A stretch of 64,000 bases of DNA from Dryococelus australis. Taxonomy: Eukaryota > Arthropoda > Insecta > Phasmatodea > Phasmatidae. Made by a program: the position numbers and the translations under genes. This document shows positions 10,560-22,963 of the stretch, piece after piece; position 1 is the first letter of the stretch, and each line of letters opens with the position of its first letter. Below the pieces are notes generated by a model. That model searched no databases, was not told where the DNA came from, and worked only from the letters and a program-made list of their open reading frames with translations. The stretch covers positions 232,615,178-232,679,177 of the forward strand of contig CM057009.1 of the NCBI GenBank assembly GCA_029891345.1. The letters run 5' to 3'.

Positions 10560-11235
10560 GCAGAGAGTCGTTACACATATGATGGGCTGGTTCGAATTAT
10601 ACAGTTAATTGGTACACATGAGTTATGATGGATATTGTGCTTGGTGTATTGGGTGGTGCAGTTTAATTGAATTTTTCTTTGGTTATAGGAGATGGGGTGT
10701 TGTGTGGCCTGGTATGACTTGGGTTATAATGGATGCTTGGTAAGTTGGGTAATATGTTTTTCCAGTATATCTGTCTTGCGATTTTGACATATGTCAATGG
10801 CGTGGACAGTATGTGTGTGCTGGTGAGGCCTGTAATGCTAAGGTATGCTTGAGTTATAGTAAGATGTATGGGTGGCCAGTGTAATTTGACTGGTGTCAGT
10901 TGGTATGGTGTATGCTATGAGAAGAAGTTGATTGTGCCAATGGTATGGAGTGTATGTTTGCTTTGTATAGTATGTGCGGACAAATGGTTGCTGTATGACT
11001 TGGGTTTTAATGGATGGTTGGTATAGTGGTATAGTGACTAGTATACATTTGGCTGGCATCGACGAGTAAGCAGAAAGCATGAGCAGTAAGTAAATTGTTG
11101 GTAATGTCAGTGTGGACTGAATGATTGTGGTATGTCTGAGTTACAGTAAGAGGTATAAATGATGAGTATATTTTGGCTGGTGTTGGTTGGTAGAGCAGAT
11201 GGCATGAAGGAGTTTCATTGGCTGGTATGACACCT
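10560..11235. repeat. GT-biased ~145-bp tandem array
   Basis: Two alternating monomers. One has ATGACTTGGGTTxTAATGGA (starts near 10708 and 10996). The other has CTTGAGTTATAGTAAGA, continuing to GGCTGGTGTxxGTTGGTA (near 10855 and 11136). This gives a higher-order period of about 285 bp. The plus strand is strongly G/T-rich. No coding. Confidence 0.65.
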
Positions 11236-11436
11236 GTGTGTGGGTATATAAGAAGCAGTGTTACACTTAGGAAGCTTAGTTTGACAGTGGCAGTTGTGAA
11301 ACTTTGTCGTGAATAGAAGAATATATGGGTAAGGGTTCTGTTTGAATACTTGCTAGCATAGACTGTCTTCAGCTGCATATAAGTAGATTACATTCACTAC
11401 ATGAAAAGTGAGCATGCTGCTGTGAAGACACTAACT

Positions 11437-12049
11437 TGTTGTATCTAGGCATTTTAGTATATATATATCTCTAGAATAAGTTTCATAAGCCAGAATCTAG
11501 CCTTGTCAAGCTCACTGTTTGTTACTTCACATTAATCACTCTTGTCTAACATCGTTGGTAAACAGTGCGATGAGTAACTTGTTTTTAAACATTTACGCAG
11601 TGCCCAAAGAGCATGTCAATAGTTCTGGAAAATTGTCGATAAGTCCTCTGTAGCTAAGACAGATACACGAATGCTAGATTGAGAAGGTAGAGGTCAGTGT
11701 GGGATAAGCAAAGTGGGCAGTGCCGAACTTCGAGTTATAGAAACTCTACCATAATAACTCTGCAAGTAAGAGAGAGAAGAAGGAAGTCACGAGGCAGAGG
11801 TGGCTGTTCGGTGACCACACCTGACAAAAGATTTTATAAAGCTCTTCCAAGCTGGGAGGTGAGGTCATCATGTGATTGTACTTGTATTTGGATTTATGTC
11901 GAGGAAACTAACACAGTATGTATTCTTTTGCTACAGTATATATTTGCTAATTGTCTTAACTCTGTCTTTGTCTCATTAGACTTAACCTCCACCACACCAC
12001 CCTCACTGAAATATTATACATGTTGTCAAATCCACCACTTGGCGCAACA
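11437..12049 (+). repeat. 5' LTR of Gypsy-type element
   Basis: Runs from TGTTGTAT to GCGCAACA and aligns over its length with 15049-15643. Shared blocks: CATTAATCACTCTTGTCTAAC, GTAAACAGTGCGATGAG, AGAGGTCAGTGTGG, AGTCACGAGGCAGAGG and GCTCTTCCAAGCTGGG. The copies differ by many substitutions and indels, so the insertion is old. The primer-binding region (TTAACGTTGGTGTCAGA) starts right after it. A clean target-site duplication is not visible: TAACT on the left, AAGTA on the right. Confidence 0.9.
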
Positions 12050-12689
12050 TTAACGTTGGTGTCAGATGTGGGGTGGTGACTGCCATAATAGTTGAAAGAA
12101 TACATTGGCTGGAGGCAGCGAAGAGTTCCAAGAAAATCATAAGTGGATCAAACCCAGCACCATGGGAGGAGACATGGAAGATGCTGGAAGATAGGTGGTA
12201 ACAAATGGCGCAAAGCATCGCTGGTACAAGAAACATTGCGACAACTGGAGAAACTACACATACGTCTGGGAGTCAATATGGAATGCCCAGGAAGATCAGT
12301 GCAGTGAGTCGTCTGAATCCGTAGCCCAGCAGGAGAAGAACTAACAAGTCATCAGAGGATCTCTAAAACTACGATACGACTGTAGAGCAATGACAGCAGG
12401 CTTGCAGAGAATCGAACAATGGGTTGACAGAAACGTTGAGAAGCTGCAGCTGACCAGAGGAAGATTGGCAGATTCAGTTTAGCTATAAGGTAAGTCACAC
12501 TCATCTCCTATTATTCTTGGTGTGTGTATGAGGGTGTGTGACTGTAAAACTCTGTGTTATTTGTATATAAAAAGGTTGATGTTATTTGTTGCTTAAATTG
12601 TTTGAATAAGTTTGCAAACAGAGGCGACAGATACTAAAGCAGAAAGCAGTAATTGTTGTATCTTTTTTTAAGTACTGAAACTCATAAAG

Positions 12690-13355
12690 TAACCCTTTAG
12701 CAGAGACAAGAAAACATTAAAAGAATTTATCGAAAATGTTGAGGTTGCATTTGAATTGATAAACCCGGACGACAGGAAGAAATTGTTAAGATTTGTTAAG
12801 GCTGAAATTACTGGAGATGCAAAGCTAAACTATTAGCTAGAACCTCAGGAAATATGTGGCAAGGAATTAAGGATATTTTAGAGTTAATTAATTTGGAATG
12901 TCGCACTTTAGATTTTTATGCATGCAAACTGCTCAGTGCTCGTCCGAGGAAAAAGCGAAAGTGTAGCAAGTTGGGGTAACCAAGTAGATATGCTCCAAAC
13001 AGATTTAAATGAGATAGCTTTTAAAATCGTTAGGACAGGAGCTAAAGGAGTGCAGGCCTTAATTCACAACTTGTCCAATGCTTGCTTCATGCAGGGGTTA
13101 GCAGACAGTGGGATACAGACAATTGTGCATAGTAAAAGCACGAAAATACATAGCTTATGTGATGCAGTAGAAGTTGCTCTGGAGGAAGAGAGTACTCTAC
13201 TATCACAGCGGGAAAAGTTGAGGTCAGAGAAACCACAAAATGTTACTACCCAAGAGAGTTAATTTGTGTCAAAACCAAAGTGTACTATATGTAACAAGTT
13301 AGGACATAGCGCTGAAAAATGCTGTAAGAGGCAGGATAAACAAGTGCACAAAAGA
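12690..13355 (+). pseudogene. gag: Gag remnant with CCHC zinc knuckle
   Basis: The upstream part (12700-12920) reads as a capsid-like helical segment (LKEFIENVEVAFELI, then LLRFVKAEITGDAKL), with an in-frame stop and a frame change near 12830-12920. The longest open part, 12918-13262, continues the capsid domain. After one stop the frame continues to a zinc knuckle, CTICNKLGHSAEKC (13281-13322), of the C-x2-C-x4-H-x4-C type that binds genomic RNA in retroelement nucleocapsids. Domain order and length fit a Gypsy gag. Broken by stops at 12838, in the 12830-12920 frame change and at 13261. Confidence 0.8.
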
Positions 13356-13539
13356 TAAACTATATAAACTTGACAGTTGGAAGCGAGGGAAGTTCACAGA
13401 AATCCACTGCATATAACAAACAGACTGAAAATTAGGAAGAGGAAATTTTAGGCTGCCGTTCATTTCCTCTGACAGTCAGGCAAAAGAAGGGTGCAGGGTT
13501 GTGACGAAACACATCACAAAGGAATACCCGAGCTCACTA

Positions 13540-13865
13540 AGCTATGTAATATTACATAGTGGGTACTTAGTAGATGACAATGGGGAATTACTGGTAGATA
13601 CAGGATCAGAAATTAGTATGATAAGAGAGGACGTATCGAGTTAAATTCAAACATACACACAGACAAAGCGATAAATTTAGTTGGTGTAGCCATATCTGGA
13701 GTCCAAACCAAGGGAACTATAAGTGTGAAAATTATTCCATGCAGTGGAATGTTCCCTACATGAGGAGATTTTAGGAAAAGACTTCCTTCAAAGATATAAG
13801 GCTATAATTAACTTTCGAAGAGAGCATGTTGTGATCCCTGAGCTTAAAATTACACTACCGATGAG
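13540..13865 (+). pseudogene. Retroelement aspartic protease remnant
   Basis: LLVDTGSEISMI (near 13588-13625) carries the catalytic D-T/S-G triad of retropepsins. About 55 residues later GKDFLQRY...INF matches the conserved GxDxL segment near the end of these proteases. Stops and a frame change lie between them. It would normally process the Gag-Pol polyprotein. Confidence 0.75.
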
Positions 13866-14094
13866 GAATAAAACCTTTAAGTAAGAAATGCTGGAAGTCA
13901 CCATTCCAGGTCAGGTATAGTTCCAAAAAAAGGAACTGTTTGAAGGCGTATATTTAGGCAGTTGCCTCACTGAAGGAAAAAAATAATAGGTGCACATGTA
14001 GTGTTATGTATGTAAATAACCAAAAAGTAAAGTTTCCATTACCGAAAGTTTGTATGGAATTGTGCGAGTCAGCAGTATAGGGAGAAGCAGAGAG

Positions 14095-14350
14095 GGGAAC
14101 AAACTCAAGAAGGCTGAGACTGCTTAAACAAGCCCCTCGCTTTGAGCATCTGAATGATGAAGAGTACTAGTCAATTTGGGACATATGCACTCAGTATAGT
14201 GATATATTTTACTTAGCTGGTGATAAGTTAACCTGGACCAAAACAATGGAGCACGAGATTCCTACATTCGTAGACACATAACTAGCAAATGTCAAGCCCT
14301 ATCGCATACCAGAAGAGCATAAGGAAGAAGTACAAATACAACAATACAAT
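14095..14350 (+). pseudogene. pol: N-terminal stub of Gypsy reverse transcriptase
   Basis: A segment with HLNDEE, YSDIFYLAGDKL, an MEHEI block and VKPYRIPEEHKEEV is the conserved lead-in to Gypsy reverse transcriptase (linker, then the first fingers motif). It has two in-frame stops. The sequence then stops resembling pol, and none of the palm motifs (FDL, LPQG, FxDD) is present. Confidence 0.75.
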
Positions 14351-14378
14351 ATAAGCTTTGTGACCCCTCTTAGCCTAG

Positions 14379-14910
14379 ATGTCTTACTGGGGTTTGTGCT
14401 TTCTCAGGTTTTTGCTCCATTTTGCAGCTTCCATAGTCACATGCCACATACAAAATGAAAAGGTAATATCGAGTAATGGAACTAATCGAGCTGTTCTCCC
14501 TCTACATCTAACATACGATTGTTGCGAAGTAGATGGTCAATCAGTAAGGTTAGACAAAATTATGCATAACTTGCCTATGCTACCAACTGTGGAGCATACT
14601 GAAGACTTAAAGTTTGCCAGTCATTAGGTAGAGGAGATAGAACAAGCAATTAAGGAGGAAGAATCGAAACTTGAACATTATTACGTAATAAATAAAATTT
14701 CTTGGACAACATATTATGCAGTTGCCCTTATAACAAGTATTGTTATGTGTACGTGTTGTTGCAAATGTAGCCCGTGTTACACTTTTATTTAAAAATGCTG
14801 GAATCGTAGCGAATGCAGCAAAACCATCTGTGTAAAGCCATTATTTGTAAATATAATTAGTAGCTTTAGAGACAGAAGTTATTCTCCTCCTATAATGGGG
14901 TAAAGGAGCA
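14379..14910 (+). pseudogene. env: C-terminal env-like glycoprotein remnant
   Basis: The open frame 14379-14627 and the segment after its stop read as the end of an errantivirus-type envelope protein. Features: a LKFASH segment, a short charged helix (EEIEQAIKEEE), then a hydrophobic membrane anchor near 14709-14755 and a cysteine cluster (MCTCCCKC), as at the membrane-cytoplasm border in Gypsy env proteins. The surface subunit and fusion region are absent. Non-functional. Confidence 0.65.
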
Positions 14911-15048
14911 GAAGATTGATGTGTACAGGGAAGAAAGTGGAAACGAAGGGATTGCAATTTTTTCTCTAAGAAGTACTACTCCTCGCCAACGGTGAAAAGC
15001 AAACCCAATTGTTAAAGGAGTTGTTTCCACTTTTTCAAGGGGGAGGGA

Positions 15049-15643
15049 TGTTGTAGCTATGCATTGTAACATATAGATTTCTCTGAATCTAGCCTCGGCC
15101 AGCTCACGGTTTGTCGCTTCACATTAATCACTCTTGTCTAACGTCATTGGTAAACAGTGCGATGAGCAACTTGTTTTGAAACCATACACAGTGCCTGAGG
15201 AGCAAGCCAATAGTTCTGGAACATTGTCCATAAGGCCTCTATAGGTAAGACACGGACATGAATGCTAGAGTGAGAAGGTCGAGGTCAGTGTGGTGTAACC
15301 AAAGTGCATAGTGCCAAACTTTGTGTTCTAGGAGATCTTCCATAAGAATACTGCAAGTAAGAGAGAGATCGAAGAAGTCACGAGGCAGAGGCGGCTGTTC
15401 GGTGGCCACACCCAACAAAAGATTTCATAAAGCTCTTCCAAGCTGGGTGGGGAGATCATTATGTGATTGTACTTGTTATTGGACTGATGTCGATAAAACT
15501 AACACTGTATTCATTCTTTAACTATAATATATCTTTGCTAATTGTCTTACCTCTGTCTTTGTCTCATTGGACTTAACCTCCACGACGACACCACCCTCAC
15601 TGAAATATTATATATGTTTTCAAATACACCGGTCGGCACAACA
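15049..15643 (+). repeat. 3' LTR of Gypsy-type element
   Basis: Starts TGTTGTAG after the polypurine tract and ends CGGCACAACA. It is the partner of 11437-12049 (595 against 613 bp). Confidence 0.9.
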
Positions 15644-15699
15644 AAGTAAATTGTGTGGAAAATTTGAGGATTCTCTTTTTTGTGTTTGTAGTCTGAAGC

Positions 15700-15708
<9 letters not shown>

Positions 15709-15749
<41 letters not shown>
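15709..15749. repeat. (TG)(TA)n microsatellite
   Basis: A short TG run passing into a TA run of about 36 bp. Confidence 0.95.
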
Positions 15750-15751
<2 letters not shown>

Positions 15752-15754
15752 TAC

Positions 15755-18245
15755 AAAGGGTTTAATTTCTCGCTGGTGTCGTATCCTGCTTACTTCCCCT
15801 GATATAGAGAATATGCTGGGCTTGGTTTAGACACACAAAGATACATGTAAAAAATGCTGTGTAAGATAGTTGTGATTACAAAACCTTCGAGATAATGAAT
15901 AATTTACAGATACCGACATGGTGTAGTATTAAGTATTGAAGATAGCATATCGGAAATGTAGTAAATTAATTATAGACATTTGCATAGTTTCGCTGCAGTA
16001 GTAGGGGCATAGGAATCCTACTTCATCTTGGTCACCAGCAGGTGTAGTGCCATAAGATTAATCTGAGAATATCATCTCGATCGGAGAAAGGGCTTATAAA
16101 TCCAAATTCACTTTTAGAATGATATGTGGATGAGGGACGGGCATAATGCCATAAGACAAACCTGACTCCGCAATCTGCTCCACACTGCTCCGCAATTAGC
16201 TCCTCCTCCTCCTTCTCTGCTCTCAACACGTCACTTAGCTCCATCTGCTCCACCCCTTCGCCTACCTACACGCCCAACCCCCTCCCCCAACCATACCTGA
16301 GCTGTATTGTGATTATTTCTGGAATTAATTGGTTCCCTTCTGCGAGATTCTAGGCTCTCTTAACACATTATTTTATTTCGATTTTAAAAGGATTTTATTC
16401 ATGAGTTTGGTAGCTGCTATGGGTAATTAATGTAATGTTAATTTCGGATTATCGAGTTCAGGTCTCGGTCAGTACAACTAATATTAACTTATTTCTGAAT
16501 TTAAACAATTTTTTTTTGTGATTTGGATTCCTGCATAGAGCAATTAATGCAATCTTATTTTCATATTTTAGTTCGGTTCTTGGGCAGAAAACTTATTATT
16601 ATTTTAATTTTGAACTAAAACAAATTTATTTTTCCTTTGTATTCCTTCTTATAGTAATTAATGTAAAATTTATTTTTGATTACCTACTTTAATTCTCAGG
16701 CAACTGACTTAATATTTAAAAAATATTTGGAAAATGCATTCTCAATGTGCTCAATGTGTATCATATTACCCGATGTTTCTACTACTCAACTAACATGTTA
16801 CAATTTCAATGTCAACTGTTGAAGGTCGAGAATGATGTAGGGTATGCAGTTATATGATGTAATCTGGTATTGATGTAATTGTGTAATTAACATAATCGTG
16901 CAAATCGATACTTGCATAAACACGCAATGAATGTTTACAAGGTATGCACATCTACACATGAATAATTTACATTGATGCTGAAGCACCATCGCGAATAGTT
17001 CGGCACATATACCATGCACAGCGCCGATCGTTTCGCTTCTTGCCGCTCAGGTCCATTCCCTGCTATTTGCCTTTCCCCTTACCCCTTCCCCTCCTGGTGC
17101 ATCACGTGGTGAGTGTCGGAGATGGTGCTGAAGTCAGCTGGGTGTGAGCTGCTACCCCTCTGGCACCACTCTACCATCGGCGACTCCAGGAAGCACCTCT
17201 TCAGCTGCAACACTCCCTCAGCATGTTCTGCTAGACCACATGAGACATCCAGCATCATGATGGAATGCATATCCAATTTTGAATTGTAATATCGGAGCAG
17301 TGATTTTAGCCCGTAGTAAATTTTGGTGCAGCTTAATTAATGTTTGATAGGGTTTAGGAGCCACCATGGGAAGTTACCGGTGAGTTGTGGATAGTACTTA
17401 TTAATTGGGATAGTTTTGGCACGTTTGTAGTGCGTAATCGTAGCTGGGTGATCAAATTGTAGTTGTCCCTTTGTATTTTTATTCCTTGTTGTAGCCTGTA
17501 TTCATTTAATAATGTTTTATGTAGTTGCCATGCGTACTTGGGTGTCTTATAAGTGCATATTGTAGTGGTTGAATCTTTGCTCCATTCGGCTCGCCCGGCC
17601 GTATTGTTTGGGTCTGTTTCGTGTCTACAGCTCATGCCTGGGTAGAGGGAGCTAATATTATTTTACATGTGTTCGTTTTGTTTTTTAATAATCAGGCATT
17701 TTGATGGCCCCTACCTTTTCACCGGGTGCTGTCAGAATAATACTAAGAGTTTTTAGTAAGTTTTAAATGTAATTTTTAATATGTTTATTTTTTACCAAAG
17801 TAATATGACTTCTCAGCAAAACAGCCAGATATCAACTGTCATATACCTTTTTATTTGTTTCTGAATTTGTTATTAGTATTATTATTATGGGTGGAAGGCA
17901 TTACACATACACTATGATAGAATTCACTATACACACTTATCAAGTATGCACATTATATATAGAGAGACAAATGTATGCCCTCGAAGAACGACACCTCATG
18001 ACTAAAGCCTTACCATAAATATGATGACCATAGCATATTTTCAATCGAGAACACTTCCTGCTTTATTCTTGTCGGGTCAATGAACCCTAACAGGTAAAAC
18101 AATTGTGTATGTGGCTGCAACATATACCAACACACACAGACAGAATATTTCCAATGAATTACTCTGATAAAACATTTAATCATGTAATAGCAAAACACAC
18201 ACCCTTGTGCACGCACACACACCCATTCCCACAAACACACACACT
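15755..18245. other. 2.5-kb stretch, no gene recognised
   Basis: Mixed AT-rich DNA. At 16000-16290 an AGTAGGGGC start (as in R1) leads into a GC-richer segment with CTCC repeats; it may be the end of another element. Open frames at 16032-17635 lack protein character. A CA-rich patch lies near 18190-18245. Confidence 0.4.
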
Positions 18246-18249
18246 CACA

Positions 18250-18815
18250 TAACTCAATTATGAGAGAGAAGAGAGAATGAGATGGAATGAGATAGATGAG
18301 AGAGATGAAATCAGAGAGACAACATGGAATGTTACAGCATGAAGTACAAAAAGGAAATTTTGGTATGACACCACAATCCTGTGCGCCTTGAAAAGACGAG
18401 CCCTGTGATATACGACACTTATGCCTTTAAATTTTTTAAGTATAAAAATAATTAAATTAAAAAATTATATTACTAAATTAATTGATTTTATCGACTTCTC
18501 AGATACCTAATGGTGTTGTATAAAAGGCATAGAGAACCCCACAAATCACCTGAATTTGCTCGTTTTTTGCAAAAATGGGGTTCAAGAGTCGTTCGGTGTT
18601 TTTTTTTAGGGAAAAAGGGCAAGTTTTTTAGGGAGAAACAGGAAATTTTTAAGGGAAAAAGGTAAATTTTTAGGCTTTTTTTGGGGTTAAAACATGCGAT
18701 TTTTGAGAAAACACGCAATTCTAAGAGAAAAACGGTAAATTCAAACATGGCGGCCGGCGCCCATCTGAGCCACCGAGCCACTGCCTGAAGCCGGCCCGTC
18801 CCCATTTCCATATCT
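18250..18815 (-). repeat. Dispersed repeat family R2, copy 2
   Basis: Reverse-complement partner of 9232-9860, from GGAAATGGGGACGGGCCGGC (minus strand) through the GCAAAAAACGAGC and GGTGATTTGTGGGGTTCTCT blocks to the CT-rich tail. The 131-residue open frame across it is repeat sequence, not a gene. Confidence 0.8.
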
Positions 18816-18829
18816 CTTCTAGAAATACT

Positions 18830-19895
18830 TTTGAAGTCAACCACGAATGAAATGTTAGGTGTATAAATAACAGAAATAAACAAGTTTATTACGTCACAGT
18901 GACATAATTTTATAATTATTTATAATGCTTGACATGAAGAAAAATGTAAAAATCAAAGGAACCGTGCGAGAAATATATAGTTTTTTATTTCGATAAATGT
19001 CCAATATATATAGCGATTTAAAAGTTCTCTCTTATTTTAAACAACATGTGAAAATTTTATATGAAGTTTAAAATGCTCCCAACAATACATACTGTATATC
19101 TAGATTTTCAATTAAATTTATGTAAATATTTTTTCAGAATTTATTTTATAGCTTAAAGACACTTATTTGTCGTTGAACAGCTTAGTTTTCAATATAATTT
19201 GTCATCTAATTTCATAAGTCCCCTATGTAGGTTATCCTCCATTTCCGTGAATTGTAGGACGAGCTAATGCTTGGTTTACAAACTACGCAAGAACTATGCG
19301 TCAATACGCAGGTGAAGCAAACATTTGAAGCCCTTTATAAAAATTGTCTCAACCATCAGCAGTGACGTTTATTCCATACACACAAGGTGAACATTGCTTG
19401 CCCTATACGTATTGGAAATTTTTGACCTTTATAGTTTTCGCCTTAACGTTAAACACATTTAATTCTGAGTTTCCCATTTCCAATTCGAGAAACAGAGTAT
19501 TCGTATTTCGTAACTCCCGTACTCTACTGTACACGCATAGTGCTGCTATCTAGTGTTTATTTCCATAAACTGGAGCGACTAGTGATGAATCGAACTCCCA
19601 AGCAACAACACACCACACGCTCGAGGTCCGCGTTCCTTCGGCAGCGTAAGCAATCATTGTGTTTGCCTCCTTTAGTCCTACACATTTTTTCCTCGGAAAA
19701 TGGATGAAAGTGTTCGGGAAAACGGGAGTTTTCTTATAATTTGTAATATGCTATATAATAATATTCACTTGAATCATTATTATTACATTCATTTCGTTTC
19801 CAATTTTTATAACTATTGTTAATTATTATAAAACGGTAAATACATGTGGAGGATAAGCAAAGTTGGAAGTTGCGTTTGTTAGTAGAAATTGAAAA
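18830..19895. other. AT-rich stretch, no gene recognised
   Basis: Nothing identifiable on either strand. Open frames are short and low-complexity. Confidence 0.4.
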
Positions 19896-19979
19896 TGGAA
19901 CCACAGCCCGGCACTAGCAAGACTGAGTGTAAAATATATGTATTGCTTACCCAGTAAAAAAACTCACTACACGCCACTG
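19895..19979 (-). mobile_element. hAT transposon end (TIR), isolated
   Basis: The minus strand from 19979 reads CAGTGGCGTGTAGTGAGTTT, then ACTGGGTAAGCAATA. This matches the end at 58778. The partner end was not found, so this is a solo end or its partner has decayed. Confidence 0.7.
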
Positions 19980-19984
19980 ACAAT

Positions 19985-22480
19985 CAGTATAAACATCAAA
20001 CAAAAGTTTATTATTTACCTGAATCGTAGATGCTTTCGTACCTATCAACAATAGAATACAGATAAAAAAACTGTGCTTAAAAAATTCGAAGTAGTCCCTA
20101 TCCTTTACATACAATGGTTATGCATGCAATACTTTTGAATAGCACGTCGCTGCAAATATACGTGAAAATGCTATAGAAACATTGAAATATGACAATGTCC
20201 AGAAATGGCGTCGCTTAGTTTAAGATATAATAGTTTGAATTATGTACTTTTAAATTGTAGTATACACGATATAGCATTTTAAAGTTATATGTACGAAAAT
20301 ACTCTTAAGTTAAGAGAACACGTGGACCATACGACATTTCCAAAAGGTAGTGTAGAGTACGCTTCCATCAAAAATATCAATCGCACACTGTGCATTTAAA
20401 AAAAATGTCAGAAGGCAACGTCACCACATTTTGTGTCACAAATTTTTCGCTATAATCCTTCAAACATTATACTTTGCCCACTTATCTGCTCGGAAGTTGA
20501 ATGTAACTTCACATCAGTACGGCACTGCACAGTTTTATTTCCAAGAATATATAGTTATTGAACGACCATACCTAGTCTTCAGTTGGTTTTGCCGCCAGAT
20601 TAATTTTAGGCAGCTCTTTCTTAAACCTCGTATGTTTTAATATTTACTATGTTTTGACTTCGTTAAACATGCACAAGCATTTTTAGGCATACAGACTTTG
20701 AATTAAAACCTATACTATCAACCCTTAATTTGCCATTTATCTAAATTAAACGAGAATAAAAACTGGTATTTCCTCATCAGTGATGTTTATAGAATTTTTA
20801 GATGTATTATATATTTTAAAATTTATCTCTTCAATTAGTTTTTTTTCCGAGTGTGGGATTTTACTGCTAATCTGATATAGGGCACACCATAATAAGGCAT
20901 TCTAAAACGAATATTTTTATCTTCTCTGTAAGACATAGTTGTTTCGCAAACGGGAATTGTATTATTCTGCTTTGTAACATATAGGTTCTATCCCTAAGAT
21001 TTTAATAAAAATTACGTAATAACCATATATAATTTTTTCTAGATGCATACATAGCCTACAGATGTAATACAAAACACTATTTCGCAATTAATAGGTGTAT
21101 ATAATTTGTTAATAACACGCCGTAAAATATTCGAAGCAAAAATAATATACGCTCCTTATTAGTTTACATATTATATTACTCTTGTTCTCTACTAAAATGC
21201 ACAGCGGCAGTTATACACTGCTAAAACTGGGTTTGCGATAGAAAATTAAGCGTTAAATGAGGTTATGCGTTGTGATGCGTATAGAAGAAACTAAAGACGA
21301 CGTGTCACGTGTCTCGTCCGAAGCCTGTTTGACAGCCGCGGCGCCAATAAGCTGCACAGTTGGGATGCGCACACGACGAACACAGCAGCAAGTGCTGTGC
21401 AGTGCAAGTGTGGACGCAACACAATGCAAACTTGAGCACATGACATCAGAGCACCCGCTGTAGCGTAGTAATATAATATAGATTTCGTTTTTTTCAGTGA
21501 TATCTTTTATGTAGGGTTTTGTGTGTAATATGTATTCACGTGTTTGCGTTATTAGGCAAGGAAACAACCCCAGTGCATTTCGGAGTAATCAAAGTTTGTT
21601 TTTCAGTGTTTCATTATGTATCATTCAAAACGCGTGCCATCCGCACCTCATTCACCCAAATGTAAACAGTGTTCCACATGAAATGTTATTTTTAAGAATC
21701 ATTTATGCATGTTCCAGCGCAAGGTAAGGGACGCAAAGGGTAATTATGTATTTTGCAATGTTAATAAAGTAGATCACGTGGCTTGCTGGCCCGCCAAACT
21801 CGGCTGGTGCGCCATGGCGTGCAGGCAGTCATCTACAAGCATCTCGGGGGTGTGTTTGTGTGTTACTGTGGCTCGGGTATTCGCGCGCTCGGGCAGCCTT
21901 CAACTTTTGTTTTTCAATCATTCAATCTCCATTGTTTTAAATTCACCGGAACCGTTGTTCTTTAGCTGCCCGAGACACCACCCCCTCTTCCCCAGTGCTT
22001 GCATCGCCTGGCGAAGCTTAAAAATTTGCACATAATTTTTATCGGCTTTGCACCATTTTTAAATTGTTACCTCACCGGCAGGTTGAAGCAGTGAAGTGTG
22101 ATTATATATGTAATGTGTAGACCTGAGAGCCTTGGGAAATAAACAGCAAAATTTACGCATTGAAAACTGTTCATGTGGATATTATTTCGTGGCCTCCGGG
22201 CTCTTCAGGGCACTGGTCCTTAGAATACCCGCACCTTTTTCACCCAGTTTCTTAAATATATGTATTATCTTTACTCGTTAATGTGCAAGTACTATGTGTG
22301 TAAACGTAGGCGTTTGACTAGCCGATAAGTCACTGCATCAACTTAATCGGCGAGCTTTTGTATGCCGCAATATTACATAACATGGGTGTGTGAGCTGACC
22401 CGAACAGGCCACTGCACACTACGCATTGGGAATAATTGTAAGGCGCATTTATAAGGAGCAGCAGTCCAGGATAGCATTGG
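19985..22480. other. 2.5-kb stretch, no gene recognised
   Basis: AT-rich to 21240. 21250-22050 is GC- and CpG-richer, with open frames up to 108 residues that resemble no family I know. Nothing repeat-like stands out. Confidence 0.35.
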
Positions 22481-22484
22481 TCGT

Positions 22485-22625
22485 CAGCCGAACGACCCTG
22501 GAGGAAACCTCGTCTCTACCGACTCACACATCATCCAAGATGTCTGGCGCCCCGGGTTAAACAATCTTCAAAATCTCACCGCTCCTTAAATCCTGCCTCT
22601 ACCCACTGAGGCACGATGGCGCCAC
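22485..22625 (-). repeat. tRNA-derived SINE fragment
   Basis: Minus-strand GTGCCTCAGTGGGTAGAGGC fits a polymerase III A box in tRNA context, about 40-50 bp before a degenerate B-box region (TTTAACCCGGG). The 3' body is short. Confidence 0.5.
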
Positions 22626-22963
22626 GTCAAATGAGTGCTATCTTATGTATTGGTTTTCAACGGAACTTAGCAGGTCGTGTGCATTGTTGGGATTTACTTG
22701 AGCGTTAATATATATATATAATATCTTAAGTGAAACTCGTTAGGCGGCGAACAATCAGAACAGAGCAGTCGGTGTTGTTGGCGGGAAACTGTTATTTACA
22801 TTTATGTAAGTTTAAAACTATTAAAAATACTTGTGCATGCACATGTATATGACTAGCCTATATTTATTCAGAATATGCGCTTCCCTGATATAAAAAGTAA
22901 ACTTTGATGTATGATCTTTTTAAATATTGCTGTGTTATATGAGGTCAGGAATTAAACATGTCA

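Larger units (their letters stand above)
12050..15048 (+). mobile_element. Internal region of env-containing Gypsy/errantivirus-like element, pol deleted
   Basis: Between the LTRs are remnants in Gypsy order: gag, aspartic protease, only the first part of reverse transcriptase, then the C-terminal part of an env-like protein. A polypurine tract (AAGGGGGAGGGA, 15037-15048) abuts the 3' LTR. The internal span is about 3.0 kb where full-length relatives have about 6-7 kb. The polymerase domain, RNase H, integrase and most of env are missing. The join lies near 14350-14380. Many stops make it non-autonomous. Confidence 0.85.

Noticed and set aside
11432..15648. Target-site duplication of the Gypsy element
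   Set aside because: Flanks TAACT and AAGTA do not match; too decayed to claim.
21709..22035. 108-residue plus-strand frame in a GC-rich stretch
   Set aside because: No family resemblance, no splice or promoter support, and an overlapping alternative frame of similar quality.
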